Positions 13,276 through 22,721 of a stretch of DNA of 64,000 nucleotides are shown here, one piece after another; the first letter of the stretch is position 1; each line of letters opens with the position of its first letter. The stretch comes from Gilliamella apis (GTDB lineage: Bacteria; Pseudomonadota; Gammaproteobacteria; Enterobacterales; Orbaceae). The translations under genes and the position numbers were made by a program. Below the pieces are notes generated by a model. That model made no database searches. It was not told where the DNA came from and saw nothing but the letters and a program-made list of their open reading frames with translations. Where the stretch lies: contig NZ_NASD01000001.1 of assembly GCF_002142155.1 (NCBI RefSeq), positions 124,001 through 188,000 on the forward strand, in the 5' to 3' direction.

Positions 13276-13389
13276 ATGAAAGTTCGTGCTTCAGTCAAGA
13301 AATTATGCAGAAATTGTAAAATCATCAAACGCAATGGCATTGTTCGTGTTATTTGCATTGAAGGTAAACATAAACAACGTCAAGGTTAA
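13276..13389 (+). CDS. rpmJ: 50S ribosomal protein L36 (zinc-binding form)
   Basis: 37 residues: [20 protein letters not shown] then [17 protein letters not shown]. Zinc ligands C11, C14, C27 and H32 are all present. It is too short for most ORF callers. GGAG ribosome-binding site 5 bases before the ATG. One residue shorter than the E. coli protein, with a single-residue deletion in the loop before the ligand histidine. Confidence 0.96.
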   Translation: MKVRASVKKLCRNCKIIKRNGIVRVICIEGKHKQRQG

Positions 13390-13415
13390 TATTATTTAAC
13401 TGTAAAGTTGAACTT

Positions 13416-13443
13416 TTGCATATTTTACTTGCCAAAGTATAGT
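13416..13443 (+). promoter_or_regulatory. Candidate alpha operon promoter
   Basis: TTGCAT (13416-13421) and TATAGT (13438-13443), 16-bp spacing. The expected start near 13450 falls inside the terminator stem that follows. Confidence 0.6.
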
Positions 13444-13446
13444 AAA

Positions 13447-13480
13447 GCTGGCTAGAATAGCCAGCCTAAAAAATTTTTTT
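13447..13480 (+). terminator. spc operon terminator
   Basis: GCTGGCTA (13447-13454), loop GAA, TAGCCAGC (13458-13465): a perfect 8-bp stem, then CTAAAAAA and a seven-T run (13474-13480). The T-run is displaced from the stem by about eight bases, so efficiency is uncertain. Confidence 0.6.
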
Positions 13481-13565
13481 GTAGATCCATTGTTTGAGTA
13501 TCCTGAAAACGGGCTTTTCAGTATGGTGGATCTACTGAACATTAACAATAAAGGAGTGCATAGTG
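13481..13565 (+). promoter_or_regulatory. Alpha operon leader, likely S4-binding structure
   Basis: GTAGATCCA (13481-13489) pairs with TGGATCTAC (13527-13535), enclosing CTGAAAA (13503-13509) paired with TTTTCAG (13515-13521). It ends at the GTG start of rpsM. In E. coli S4 represses this operon by binding a pseudoknot at the same place. The nested stems are seen; the pseudoknot and S4 binding are inferred. Confidence 0.6.
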
Positions 13566-13919
13566 GCCCGTATAGCAGGCATTAACATTCCTGATCAACA
13601 ACATACTGTTATTGCGTTACAAGCAATTTATGGTATCGGTAGTACTCGTGCAAAGACAATTTGTGCTGAAGCGGGTATTCCTGAACATGTTAAGATCAGA
13701 GAACTATCTGAAGATCAGATTGAACAGTTACGCGAACAAGTCGCTAAATTCACTGTTGAAGGTGACTTACGTCGTGAAGTAACTATGAGTATCAAGCGTT
13801 TATTAGACCTTGGTTGTTATCGTGGTGTGCGTCATCGTCGTGGACTTCCTGTCCGTGGTCAACGCACTAAGACTAACGCTCGTACCCGTAAGGGACCGCG
13901 TAAGCCAATCAAGAAATAA
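13563..13919 (+). CDS. rpsM: 30S ribosomal protein S13
   Basis: 118 residues from a GTG start, the same start codon as E. coli rpsM, with the conserved context [42 protein letters not shown] and [27 protein letters not shown] identify S13, which contacts the P-site tRNA and the 50S bridge. First gene of the alpha operon. Confidence 0.98.
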   Translation: MARIAGINIPDQQHTVIALQAIYGIGSTRAKTICAEAGIPEHVKIRELSEDQIEQLREQVAKFTVEGDLRREVTMSIKRLLDLGCYRGVRHRRGLPVRGQRTKTNARTRKGPRKPIKK

Positions 13920-13934
13920 TTGAGGTGATAATAA

Positions 13935-14324
<390 letters not shown>

Positions 14325-14352
14325 TTTTTTATTAAACATTGAATGTTTATAG

Positions 14353-14991
<639 letters not shown>

Positions 14992-15016
14992 AGTTTAGCA
15001 CTTAAGAGAGGACATA

Positions 15017-16006
15017 ATGCAGGGTTCTGTAACAGAGTTTTTAAAACCTCACCTAGTTGACGTTGTTCAATACAGCCCAACTCATGCGAAAGTGACTTTA
15101 GAGCCACTTGAGCGTGGTTTTGGTCATACTTTAGGTAATGCACTACGCCGCATTTTATTATCATCTATGCCGGGATATGCAGTGACCGAAGTTGAAATTG
15201 ACGGTGTTCTGCATGAGTATAGTACTAAAGAAGGCGTTCAAGAAGATGTGCTTGATATTCTGCTTAATTTGAAAAAATTAGCGGTTCGTGTACATACTAA
15301 AGATGATGTTATGCTGACTTTAAATAAATCAGGCGTTGGTGCTGTAACTGCATCAGATATCACTCACGATGGTGATGTTGAAATTGTTAATCCTGATTTA
15401 GTAATTTGTCATCTTACTGATGCCAATGCTTCAATTAGTATGCGTATTCGTGTACAACGAGGACGTGGTTATGTCCCTGCTTCTGCTCGCGTTAAGTCAG
15501 AAGATGAAGAGCGACCAATTGGTCGTCTATTAGTTGATGCATGTTATAGTCCAGTTGAGCGTATTGCATATTCTGTCGATGCTGCTCGTGTGGAACAACG
15601 TACCGACTTAGATAAACTGGTTATCGATATGGAAACTAATGGTACTATCGATCCAGAAGAATCTATTCGTCGCGCATCTACTATTTTGGCTGAACAACTT
15701 GAAGCTTTTGTTGATTTACGTGATGTACGTCAACCAGAAGTCAAAGAAGATAAACCGGAATTTGATCCAATTCTTTTACGTCCAGTAGATGACTTGGAAT
15801 TAACTGTTCGGTCTGCTAATTGCTTAAAAGCAGAAGCAGTTCATTATATTGGTGATTTAGTGCAACGTACTGAAGTCGAGTTACTTAAAACCCCTAATCT
15901 TGGTAAAAAATCTCTTACTGAAATTAAGGATGTGCTCGCATCTCGTGGTTTATCTTTAGGCATGCGTCTTGAGAATTGGCCACCAGCAAGTATTGTTGAA
16001 GACTAA
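15017..16006 (+). CDS. rpoA: RNA polymerase alpha subunit
   Basis: 329 residues, identical in length to E. coli. The N-terminal dimerisation and assembly domain runs to about residue 235 ([26 protein letters not shown]). A linker follows, then the C-terminal domain from about 250 ([26 protein letters not shown] ... [22 protein letters not shown]) that binds UP elements and activators such as CRP. Standard alpha operon position. Confidence 0.99.
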   Translation: MQGSVTEFLKPHLVDVVQYSPTHAKVTLEPLERGFGHTLGNALRRILLSSMPGYAVTEVEIDGVLHEYSTKEGVQEDVLDILLNLKKLAVRVHTKDDVMLTLNKSGVGAVTASDITHDGDVEIVNPDLVICHLTDANASISMRIRVQRGRGYVPASARVKSEDEERPIGRLLVDACYSPVERIAYSVDAARVEQRTDLDKLVIDMETNGTIDPEESIRRASTILAEQLEAFVDLRDVRQPEVKEDKPEFDPILLRPVDDLELTVRSANCLKAEAVHYIGDLVQRTEVELLKTPNLGKKSLTEIKDVLASRGLSLGMRLENWPPASIVED

Positions 16007-16035
16007 GATAAAATTTATATAAGAAGGATAAAGTT

Positions 16036-16422
16036 ATGCGCCATCGTAAAAGTGGTCGTCAACTGAACCGAAATAGCAGCCATCGTCAAGCGATGTTTCG
16101 TAATATGACAAGTTCATTAGTTGAACATGAAATTATCAAAACAACATTGCCTAAAGCAAAAGAGTTGCGTCGTGTCGTTGAGCCGTTAATTACGTTAGCT
16201 AAAAGCGATAGCGTAGCTAATCGCCGTCTGGCTTTCGCTCGTATCCGTGATAAAGATACAGTAAAAAAATTATTTTCAGATTTAGGTCCACGTTTTGCTA
16301 CCCGTCCGGGTGGTTATGTTCGCATTTTAAAATGTGGTTTCCGTGATGGAGATAATGCTCCAATGGCTTATATTGAATTAGTTGATCGCCCTGCGGTAGA
16401 AGCAGAAGCAGCAGCTGAATAA
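16036..16422 (+). CDS. rplQ: 50S ribosomal protein L17
   Basis: 128 residues. [24 protein letters not shown] and [31 protein letters not shown] identify L17. Last gene of the alpha operon, followed by a strong terminator. Confidence 0.99.
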   Translation: MRHRKSGRQLNRNSSHRQAMFRNMTSSLVEHEIIKTTLPKAKELRRVVEPLITLAKSDSVANRRLAFARIRDKDTVKKLFSDLGPRFATRPGGYVRILKCGFRDGDNAPMAYIELVDRPAVEAEAAAE

Positions 16423-16442
16423 AAATAATTAAAGCTTAAACT

Positions 16443-16468
16443 AAAACCGGCTATTTAGCCGGTTTTTT
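16443..16468 (+). terminator. Alpha operon terminator
   Basis: AAAACCGGCT, loop ATTT, AGCCGGTTTTTT: CCGGCT (16447-16452) pairs with AGCCGG (16457-16462), extended by A-U pairs, with a six-T run. Confidence 0.9.
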
Positions 16469-16601
16469 ATTATCTAGATATTACCTAATTGAGTATTTTT
16501 ATTACTACAATTTTACTATTTGCTTTGCAATAATCATGATTTTATATGCCATGGACAAAATGGGTTGGTTGCTTCTTGATTTTAATTTCTCTGCTTTCTT
16601 A

Positions 16602-16649
16602 TCGAGGGTATAATTTTATTGGTAAAAAGTAGATTTTAGAGTCCCTCGA
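16602..16649. repeat. Unexplained 7-bp inverted repeat in rplQ-slyX gap
   Basis: TCGAGGG (16602-16608) and CCCTCGA (16643-16649), separated by 34 AT-rich bases that begin with TATAAT. It lies downstream of slyX (minus strand) and may be the 3' structure of that mRNA. No T-run follows. The rest of the 16469-16665 gap shows nothing else. Confidence 0.35.
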
Positions 16650-16665
16650 ATTATTAAACTTGTAG

Positions 16666-16869
16666 TTAATAATGAGGAGGCGGTGTTTCTTCTGATAAAT
16701 TAGCAATATTTGAGGTTTGTGTAGCCTGTAACTTTTGTGACAATAACATTAATTGTTCTTTGAGTTTGCTGATATCTGCTTGAAGATTAACAACCATTTG
16801 ATTGAGTTCTTCAATGGTCATTTCTTGGAATGCGACTTTAGTTTCTAATAATTCCAGTTGTTGGTTCAT
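16666..16869 (-). CDS. slyX: SlyX family protein
   Basis: 67 residues, mostly one coiled coil ([36 protein letters not shown]), ending in the family signature TPPPHY. The biochemical role is unknown; the gene usually neighbours slyD, as here with radC between them. No strong ribosome-binding site is seen. Confidence 0.93.
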   Translation of the reverse strand: MNQQLELLETKVAFQEMTIEELNQMVVNLQADISKLKEQLMLLSQKLQATQTSNIANLSEETPPPHY

Positions 16870-16918
16870 AGTTTATTCATTAATTAGTTTAGTAATTTTA
16901 TATTGTAAGTAAAAGTAA

Positions 16919-17590
16919 TTATAAAATCCATCCTCGTTCGGCAAAAGAAACATACTCTCCCTTACCAATCACAAGGTGATCAACAATGCGAACATCTATT
17001 AATTCACAAACTTGTTCAATTTTCTTTGTTAATATCCGGTCAGCTTGACTTGGTTCAGCCAATCCTGATGGATGATTATGAGCTAAAATTAATGCTGCTG
17101 CATTGTGTTGTAATGCCCGTCTAGCTACTTCTCTCGGATGAACCTCTACACAATTATAGGTTCCAACAAACATCTCTTCAGAAGTAATGACATGATGCTG
17201 ATTGTCTAAAAATATCACCATAAAAATTTCACGATCTTTATCCATTAAGCGACTAGCTAGGTAATGATGGGTTAAGCTTGGCGATGTTAAGTAATTTTCA
17301 TGGCTTATTTTAACTTTCAAATAACGATTAGAAAGTTCAACAACCGCTTTTAACTGAGTATATTTTGCAGTTCCAAGACCTTGCTTTTTACAAAACTCAT
17401 CGTGGCTAGCATTTATTAAATGATAAAATGAGCCAAATTCATTTAATAATTTTTGCGATAAATCTAGGACTGGTAAATTACGTATACCTGTGCGTAAGAA
17501 AAGGGCGAGTAATTCCGCATCAGATAGTGTTTCGACACCAAATAGTAATAATTTTTCTCGAGGCATTAAGGTGGTTTTTTGTTCTGACAT
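16919..17590 (-). CDS. radC: RadC/YicR family JAB-domain protein
   Basis: 223 residues from ATG 17590; a GTG seven codons earlier (17611) is possible. An N-terminal UvrC-like helix-hairpin-helix region (LSDAELLALFLRTGIRN) is followed by the JAB metalloprotease-like domain with the metal-binding motif ALILAHNHPSGLAEPSQAD and VRIVDHLVIG. RadC was named for DNA repair, but its molecular function is unsettled. In E. coli it sits by rpmB; here it lies between slyX and slyD. Confidence 0.92.
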   Translation of the reverse strand: MSEQKTTLMPREKLLLFGVETLSDAELLALFLRTGIRNLPVLDLSQKLLNEFGSFYHLINASHDEFCKKQGLGTAKYTQLKAVVELSNRYLKVKISHENYLTSPSLTHHYLASRLMDKDREIFMVIFLDNQHHVITSEEMFVGTYNCVEVHPREVARRALQHNAAALILAHNHPSGLAEPSQADRILTKKIEQVCELIDVRIVDHLVIGKGEYVSFAERGWIL

Positions 17591-17710
17591 AATTGGATTC
17601 TTGTTATTCACACAAAATGTGATTATTAGCTATGTTGTGAAAAATAATAAGTAGAGATATATAACGTTGTGAACAAGTTCGCAGTAATGAAATTATTTTT
17701 ACAGCAAATA

Positions 17711-17734
17711 AAAAAGCGCTTGTTAGCGCTTTTT
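17711..17734. terminator. Bidirectional terminator between radC and slyD
   Basis: AAAAAGCGCT, loop TGTT, AGCGCTTTTT: a perfect stem with T-runs on both strands. It lies just after the slyD stop on the minus strand, so it mainly ends slyD transcripts. Confidence 0.85.
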
Positions 17735-17755
17735 AACTGGTTATTTATTTGAAAA

Positions 17756-18328
17756 TTAATGACAGCCACATCCGCCGTGACCACCGCCACAACAACCGCT
17801 TTCTTCTTCATCTTCATCGTGGTCATGTCCGCCACAACCGCAGCCACCATGCCCGTGGTCATGACCATGCGCACCATGAATATGTCCATGCGATATTTCA
17901 TCTGGTGTTGCTTCACGAATTGCTAATACTTCGACATTGAAATTTAGATCTTGGCCTGCTAGCATATGATTGCCATCGATAGTTACACTATCGCCATCAA
18001 TTGCAGTAATTTCAACAGGTAAAGAGCCTTGATCAGTGTCAGCAAAAAAACGCATACCGACTTCAAGTTCGTCAACACCAACAAAAACGTCACGTGGCAC
18101 ATTTTGTACTAGTGCATCATTAAAATCACCATAAGGATTAACTAGTTCAACGTCAAATTTATCACCAACTTGATGGCCTTCTAAGGAATTTTCAAGATCT
18201 TGTAATAAGTTTCCTGCACCGTGTAGATATTCGAGTGGTGCTACTGTTGTTGCTTCATCAACTAAAACACCATCTTTAGTACGAACTTGATATGCTAAAC
18301 TTACCACTGTGTTTTTTGCTATTTTCAT
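17756..18328 (-). CDS. slyD: FKBP-type peptidyl-prolyl isomerase SlyD
   Basis: 190 residues. MKIAKNTVVSLAYQVRTKDGVLVDEA, PLEYLHGAGNLLQDLE (FKBP core split by the IF chaperone domain) and IDGNHMLAGQDLNFNVEVLAIREAT match SlyD. From about residue 148 the tail is very rich in His, Cys, Gly and Asp (HGHIHGAHGHDHGHGGCGCGG), the nickel/zinc-binding tail used in hydrogenase maturation and metal storage. Ribosome-binding site TTGGAGAAAAC. Confidence 0.97.
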   Translation of the reverse strand: MKIAKNTVVSLAYQVRTKDGVLVDEATTVAPLEYLHGAGNLLQDLENSLEGHQVGDKFDVELVNPYGDFNDALVQNVPRDVFVGVDELEVGMRFFADTDQGSLPVEITAIDGDSVTIDGNHMLAGQDLNFNVEVLAIREATPDEISHGHIHGAHGHDHGHGGCGCGGHDHDEDEEESGCCGGGHGGCGCH

Positions 18329-18576
18329 GTTTTCTCCAACAAACTGTTACTGAGCAAATAGTGTTAGATTTTAACGGAAAAAAATCCATCTGTATGCTAT
18401 TTTTTCGTATTTTAACAAGTTTTGCTAATGTTTTATTTTTTGAAGTGCTTTTGTTTCAAGAGACCAATTTTAATTAGTAAATAATAGTTGGATAGCTTGT
18501 TGAAATCAATTAAGCTGATAGCGTGAATTTTATACAGTACTTTATTGTAGCTAATATTAAATTATTGCTAATGACT

Positions 18577-18602
18577 AAAAATAGTGAGGAAAGGGGGATT
18601 TT
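18577..18602 (+). repeat. Dispersed GAGGAAAGG-type element, copy 2 (overlaps ppnP RBS)
   Basis: AAAAATAGTGAGGAAAGGGG then GATTTTATG. The purine tract also serves as the ppnP ribosome-binding site, so this copy may resemble the others partly by function. Compare copies near 157, 26603 and 58561. Confidence 0.4.
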
Positions 18603-18893
18603 ATGTTGAAAGTTAATGATTATTTTGAAGGGAAAGTGAAATCTATCGGCTTTGAAAATGGTTCTACCGGTAAAGTCTCTGTTGGTGTGATGTTACCAGG
18701 TGAATATATTTTTAATACTGATAATCCAGAGGAAATGACCGTCATAACCGGTTCACTTAAAGTGTTATTGCCTACGGCAAATGATTGGCAAATATTTGAA
18801 GCTGGACAAGTTTTTCATATTGCTAAAGAAAGCAAATTCGATGTTCAGGTTTCAGAACCAACCGCTTATTTGTGTCGTTACCTCGCAAAATAA
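18603..18893 (+). CDS. ppnP: Pyrimidine/purine nucleoside phosphorylase (PpnP/YaiE)
   Basis: 96 residues, a single-domain cupin (former DUF1255). [43 protein letters not shown] and [10 protein letters not shown] match E. coli YaiE/PpnP, which phosphorolyses a wide range of nucleosides. Strong purine-rich ribosome-binding site upstream. Monocistronic by context. Confidence 0.95.
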   Translation: MLKVNDYFEGKVKSIGFENGSTGKVSVGVMLPGEYIFNTDNPEEMTVITGSLKVLLPTANDWQIFEAGQVFHIAKESKFDVQVSEPTAYLCRYLAK

Positions 18894-19270
18894 AGATGCA
18901 CCAATGTATTACAAATAATATTATTAAATTAACCATTGGATTCGACAGCACGATTTATATTCTATTGAAAAATTTGATCATATGTTATTTGGGTAATGAT
19001 AATTTATTAGATTTTTAAGGTTCTATAAAATAGACTTAATGATTATTAAATCATCATAATTGTATTTTAATTGTCAAAAAGTGATAGATAATTTTTAGAA
19101 TTAAGATACTAAACTTTTGATTTAGATTAGCTAATATAGTAAGAATTTACAGATAAAATGGATTAGTAAAAATTTTATGTTTTGAATTAGACAGCAATAT
19201 TAATTTACTCTATACAAAAGTTTGATTATCTAGAGGTTAAGATAAAAAATATCAAGGTGATAAATTAAAA
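18894..19270. other. AT-rich gene-free stretch
   Basis: Between the convergent genes ppnP and fabI. Very AT-rich, with no credible open frame, RNA gene or repeat seen. A small ATGATT-ATTA-AATCAT dyad near 19039-19054 is the only symmetry noticed. It could be a decayed gene, but no protein similarity remains that I can recognise. Confidence 0.5.
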
Positions 19271-19306
19271 AATAAGGTGTCAGTTATTTATTCTGACACC
19301 TTATTT
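19271..19306 (-). terminator. fabI terminator
   Basis: AATAAGGTGTCAG (19271-19283) and CTGACACCTTATT (19293-19305) form a perfect 13-bp stem around a 9-base loop, 15 bases after the fabI stop. T-rich in both directions. Confidence 0.85.
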
Positions 19307-19320
19307 CATTTAAGTTTATA

Positions 19321-20109
19321 TTATTTAAGTTCTAATTCATTCATAGCAGCGATGCTAAACCCACCATCAACATGAATAACTTCACCGGTAATACCTGAAG
19401 ATAGGTTCGAACATAAGAATGCTGCTGAATTACCCACATCTTCGATGGTTACTGTTCGGCGAATAGGAGTGACTGATTCACAGTGTGATAACATCTTTTT
19501 GAAATCTTTGATACCTGATGCCGCTAAAGTACGAATAGGACCTGCTGAAATCGCATTTACACGTATACCTTCAGGTCCCATAGCATTAGCCATGTAACGT
19601 ACGTTTGCTTCTAGAGATGCTTTAGCAAGACCCATCACATTATAGTTAGGAATTGCACGCTCAGCACCTAGGTAAGAAAGGGTAACTAATGCTGAATCAG
19701 GATTAAGCATTGAACGACAAGCTTTAGCCATCGCAACAAAGCTATAAGAGCTGATATCGTGGGCAATTGCAAAACCTTCACGCGTTACGGCATTAACATA
19801 GTCACCATCTAATTGATCTCCTGGCGCAAAAGCAATAGCGTGCACAAAACCATCAAATTTATCCCATGTTTTGGCTAACTCAGTAAATAACGATGTGATA
19901 CTGTCATCATGTGCCACATCGCAAGGTAAAACGATTTTAGAATTAAAATCAGCAGCAAACTCTTCAACACGGCCTTTTAATTTTTCGCTTTGATAAGTAA
20001 AAGCTAATTCAGCACCTTCTCGGTGCATCGCTTTTGCAATACCGTATGCAATAGAACGATTACTTGCCACGCCGGTAACCAGTATGCGTTTACCTGTTAA
20101 AAATCCCAT
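19321..20109 (-). CDS. fabI: Enoyl-ACP reductase (NADH) FabI
   Basis: 262 residues, the E. coli length. It catalyses the last reduction of each fatty-acid elongation round. SDR-type features: [25 protein letters not shown] (NAD binding), [29 protein letters not shown] (Tyr156 and Lys163 of the active site) and [13 protein letters not shown]. Residue 93 is alanine (HAIAFAPG) where E. coli has glycine (HSIGFAPG); this is the position known for triclosan-resistance changes. Divergent from tehB. Confidence 0.98.
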   Translation of the reverse strand: MGFLTGKRILVTGVASNRSIAYGIAKAMHREGAELAFTYQSEKLKGRVEEFAADFNSKIVLPCDVAHDDSITSLFTELAKTWDKFDGFVHAIAFAPGDQLDGDYVNAVTREGFAIAHDISSYSFVAMAKACRSMLNPDSALVTLSYLGAERAIPNYNVMGLAKASLEANVRYMANAMGPEGIRVNAISAGPIRTLAASGIKDFKKMLSHCESVTPIRRTVTIEDVGNSAAFLCSNLSSGITGEVIHVDGGFSIAAMNELELK

Positions 20110-20237
20110 AAATTATTCCTCTAATATTTTTTACTATATAGTCTAGAATGTTGATGATTATATGTTGATATAGTTAACTTCGCTACTATAAATTCATTTT
20201 TACCTATTTAATTGTCATTTTATTTTTAAAAAAGAGG

Positions 20238-20267
20238 TTGTTTATTTGGTTAATAGTTGACTATAAT
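20238..20267 (+). promoter_or_regulatory. Candidate tehB promoter
   Basis: TTGTTT (20238-20243) and TATAAT (20262-20267), 18-bp spacing, 37 bases before the start codon. Confidence 0.65.
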
Positions 20268-20280
20268 GCTCAACTATTAA
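20250..20280. promoter_or_regulatory. Inverted-repeat operator over the tehB -10 box
   Basis: TTAATAGTTGA (20250-20260) and TCAACTATTAA (20270-20280) are perfect complements separated by 9 bases that hold TATAAT. A repressor bound here would block the promoter. No repressor gene is adjacent. Confidence 0.6.
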
Positions 20281-20303
20281 ATAGCTTCGTTTGGTAAATA
20301 GTG

Positions 20304-21164
20304 ATGAAAGATTTAGTTTGCTATAAAACGCTACCAGTTTGGGATGTAACAACTCTACCGAAAATGTTTTGTGAAAAACATAATACCCAAGTAGGAACAT
20401 GGGCAAAATTAAACATTATTAAAGGTCGTGTGAATTTTGATATGTTAACCGAGCAAGGCGAGATTATTTCGCAACATGTTTTTGATGTTGAGCATCAACC
20501 GCCTTTTATTCAGCCTCAACAATGGCATCGAATAGCTAATGTATCCGATGATTTACAGTGCCAACTGGCTTTTTATTGCCAACCTGAAGATTATACACAT
20601 AAAAAATATCAAATGACGCAAACCCATTCTGACGTATCAGAAATCTGTCAAATGATTCAAGCCGGAAAAGCGTTAGATTTAGGTTGTGGTTCAGGTCGTA
20701 ATTCACTCTATTTGCAGCTACTTGGTTTTGATGTTGATGCCGTTGATAAGTCAGAGATGAGTATTAATAATTTACAGCAAATTATTGCCAATGATCATTT
20801 AGCGCATATCAATGCATCTATTTATGATATAAACCAAGCTAATTTAACAGGTAATTATGATTTAATTATTTCAACCGTTGTGATGATGTTTTTACAACCT
20901 AATAGAATTCCCGATATTATTCACAATATGCAAACGATAACTAAATCAGGCGGTTATAATTTAATTGTTTGTGCTATGTCAACGGATGATTTTCCTTGCA
21001 CAGTTGGCTTTTCGTTTACGTTTAAAGAGAATGAACTACGTAATTATTATCAGGATTGGAAGATTATAAAATATAATGAGGATGTTGGCGAATTGCATAA
21101 AACGGATATCCATGGCAACCGAATAAAACTTCGTTTTGCGACGCTATTCGCCAAGAAACCATAA
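20304..21164 (+). CDS. tehB: Tellurite methyltransferase TehB, with N-terminal cupin-like domain
   Basis: 286 residues from ATG 20304 (a GTG sits one codon earlier), the length of the long Haemophilus-type TehB. Residues 1-90 are the DUF1971/TehB-N domain (LPVWDVTTLPKMFCEKHNT ... PPFIQPQQWHRIA). From about 110 there is a class I SAM methyltransferase with KALDLGCGSGRNSLYLQLLGFDVDAVDKS. It detoxifies tellurite and probably other oxyanions. No tehA transporter is adjacent. Confidence 0.93.
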   Translation: MKDLVCYKTLPVWDVTTLPKMFCEKHNTQVGTWAKLNIIKGRVNFDMLTEQGEIISQHVFDVEHQPPFIQPQQWHRIANVSDDLQCQLAFYCQPEDYTHKKYQMTQTHSDVSEICQMIQAGKALDLGCGSGRNSLYLQLLGFDVDAVDKSEMSINNLQQIIANDHLAHINASIYDINQANLTGNYDLIISTVVMMFLQPNRIPDIIHNMQTITKSGGYNLIVCAMSTDDFPCTVGFSFTFKENELRNYYQDWKIIKYNEDVGELHKTDIHGNRIKLRFATLFAKKP

Positions 21165-21197
21165 TATTACAGGATGCTTCCTGTAATATATTTTTTT
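21165..21197. terminator. Terminator between tehB and fmt
   Basis: TATTACAGGA, loop TGCT, TCCTGTAATA (21165-21188), then a seven-T run. It starts directly after the tehB stop and also lies at the fmt end on the other strand. Confidence 0.9.
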
Positions 21198-21198
21198 A

Positions 21199-22164
21199 CT
21201 ATTGGTTATTACCCAGTATTTTACCAACTTCAAACCACGCTTTTCGAGAGTTTAATAAATCTTGGGCTGACATTGGTTTTTTACCTGCTGGTTGTAATAC
21301 TGTCATATTTAACGCCCCATCGCTAGTGGCAATACAGATGCCTTTTTTATCAGCCTGCAAAATGGTACCGATGGGTTGATTATGTTCAACAGTAATAACT
21401 TGAGCTTGCCAAACTTTTACGGGTTCACCATTTACTTCAAAGTAACTAACTGGCCACGGGTTAAATGCCCGCACACATCGTTCCAATTGTTTCGCTGATA
21501 AATTCCAATCTAATTTAGCCTCTTGCTTAGATAATTTTTCGGCATAAGTGGCTTGTGATTGTTGTTGCTTTTCAGGTTTAACTTTTCCTTGGTTAATTAG
21601 TGTTAGCGTATCAAGTAATGCTTGAGGGCCTAATTTAGCCAATTTTTCATATAATGTTGCACTAGTATCATTCGCTTCAATTGGGCATGCTAATTTATAC
21701 AGCATATCCCCAGTATCAAGGCCAGCATCCATTTGCATAATGGTGATGCCGGTTTCGCTATCACCAGCCCAACAGGCGCGCTGAATTGGTGCTGCACCTC
21801 GCCATCGAGGTAATAAAGAACCGTGAACATTTAAGCATCCTAGTTTTGGCATATCAAGCACAGCTTGAGGTAAAATCAATCCATAAGCAACCACAATCAT
21901 AATATCAGCATTTAGATCGGCAATGATTTGCTGATTTTCTTCTGTTTTTAGTGTGGCCGGTTGATAAATGGGAAGATTATTTTCGATTGCTAATTGTTTT
22001 ACTGGGCTTGCCGTTAATTTATTTCCTCGACCTGCAGGTCTATCTGGTTGACTGAAGACGGCGATGACATTATGGTTTGAGTTAATTAATGCTTCTAAAT
22101 GTGTGGCAGCAAAATCAGGCGTGCCGGCAAAAATAATATTTAAGGGATTTGTTGTTGATGTCAT
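21199..22164 (-). CDS. fmt: Methionyl-tRNA formyltransferase
   Basis: 321 residues. N-formylates initiator Met-tRNA using 10-formyl-[45 protein letters not shown] (catalytic Asn and His) and [10 protein letters not shown] (catalytic Asp) are visible, with a C-terminal tRNA-binding domain. In most relatives fmt follows def (peptide deformylase); here no def is next to it, and both neighbours are unrelated. Confidence 0.97.
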   Translation of the reverse strand: MTSTTNPLNIIFAGTPDFAATHLEALINSNHNVIAVFSQPDRPAGRGNKLTASPVKQLAIENNLPIYQPATLKTEENQQIIADLNADIMIVVAYGLILPQAVLDMPKLGCLNVHGSLLPRWRGAAPIQRACWAGDSETGITIMQMDAGLDTGDMLYKLACPIEANDTSATLYEKLAKLGPQALLDTLTLINQGKVKPEKQQQSQATYAEKLSKQEAKLDWNLSAKQLERCVRAFNPWPVSYFEVNGEPVKVWQAQVITVEHNQPIGTILQADKKGICIATSDGALNMTVLQPAGKKPMSAQDLLNSRKAWFEVGKILGNNQ

Positions 22165-22231
22165 GAGTGATAATATCCATAATCAAAATATAATAGATAG
22201 TATACTTCAAATTGTTCTAAGAATCTTTAAT

Positions 22232-22267
22232 CACAAAAGTATACCCCTAATAGATATCACTTTTGTG
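22232..22267. repeat. 9-bp inverted repeat upstream of fmt
   Basis: CACAAAAGT (22232-22240) and ACTTTTGTG (22259-22267), spaced by 18 bases, in the gap between the 113-residue membrane protein and fmt, both on the minus strand. It could be an operator or a 3' structure. No T-run. Confidence 0.35.
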
Positions 22268-22290
22268 TTATATAAAAAATATTACGTAGG

Positions 22291-22632
22291 TTACAGCGGT
22301 AAGTTACGTTGAATCATCGCATTTTTGTAAATGTCATAAGAGTTGGTAAAAAGTTGTTTGATAAAATAATAGTAAAAAAATCCACCAAAAATTCCGCCAC
22401 AAAATATGCCCATAACAACCGCCGTTATGATAATTTTAGATTTATTATCAATAGTATTTTTCGCATCATTATATAATTTGATTAATCTTTCATCTGATGT
22501 TTTATTATTATTTATTGATTTTTTTACTGTTAATGTATGTAACACTGTTAATATATAAATAAATAAACTAAAACTGCCAATTAGGCATGTCATTATGCCT
22601 ATAAACATGAAAAATTGTTGAGCATTACTCAT
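22291..22632 (-). CDS. Small two-helix membrane protein, unknown
   Basis: 113 residues. Two hydrophobic segments, about residues 7-33 and 65-92 (IITAVVMGIFCGGIFGGFFYYYF), flank a polar Lys/Asn-rich segment; likely an inner-membrane hairpin. I do not recognise the family. An AAGGAG ribosome-binding site 7 bases before the ATG supports a real gene. Upstream on the same strand ends the DASS-type transporter (22722), 89 bases away. Confidence 0.6.
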   Translation of the reverse strand: MSNAQQFFMFIGIMTCLIGSFSLFIYILTVLHTLTVKKSINNNKTSDERLIKLYNDAKNTIDNKSKIIITAVVMGIFCGGIFGGFFYYYFIKQLFTNSYDIYKNAMIQRNLPL

Positions 22633-22721
22633 TTTCTAACTCCTTATTCCTTAAATTATCTTATCATCCAGACACTCTATAGCAACAGTAACATATATTG
22701 TGATAAATATTTTCTTATTAT

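Noticed and set aside
17626..17916. Minus-strand 96-codon open frame rich in Met, Val and Ala
   Set aside because: It overlaps slyD in another frame; its odd composition is the shifted reading of the His/Gly tail codons.
18292..18477. Plus-strand 61-codon frame upstream of ppnP
   Set aside because: It begins inside the slyD start region on the opposite strand, has no good ribosome-binding site and is simply AT-rich hydrophobic translation.
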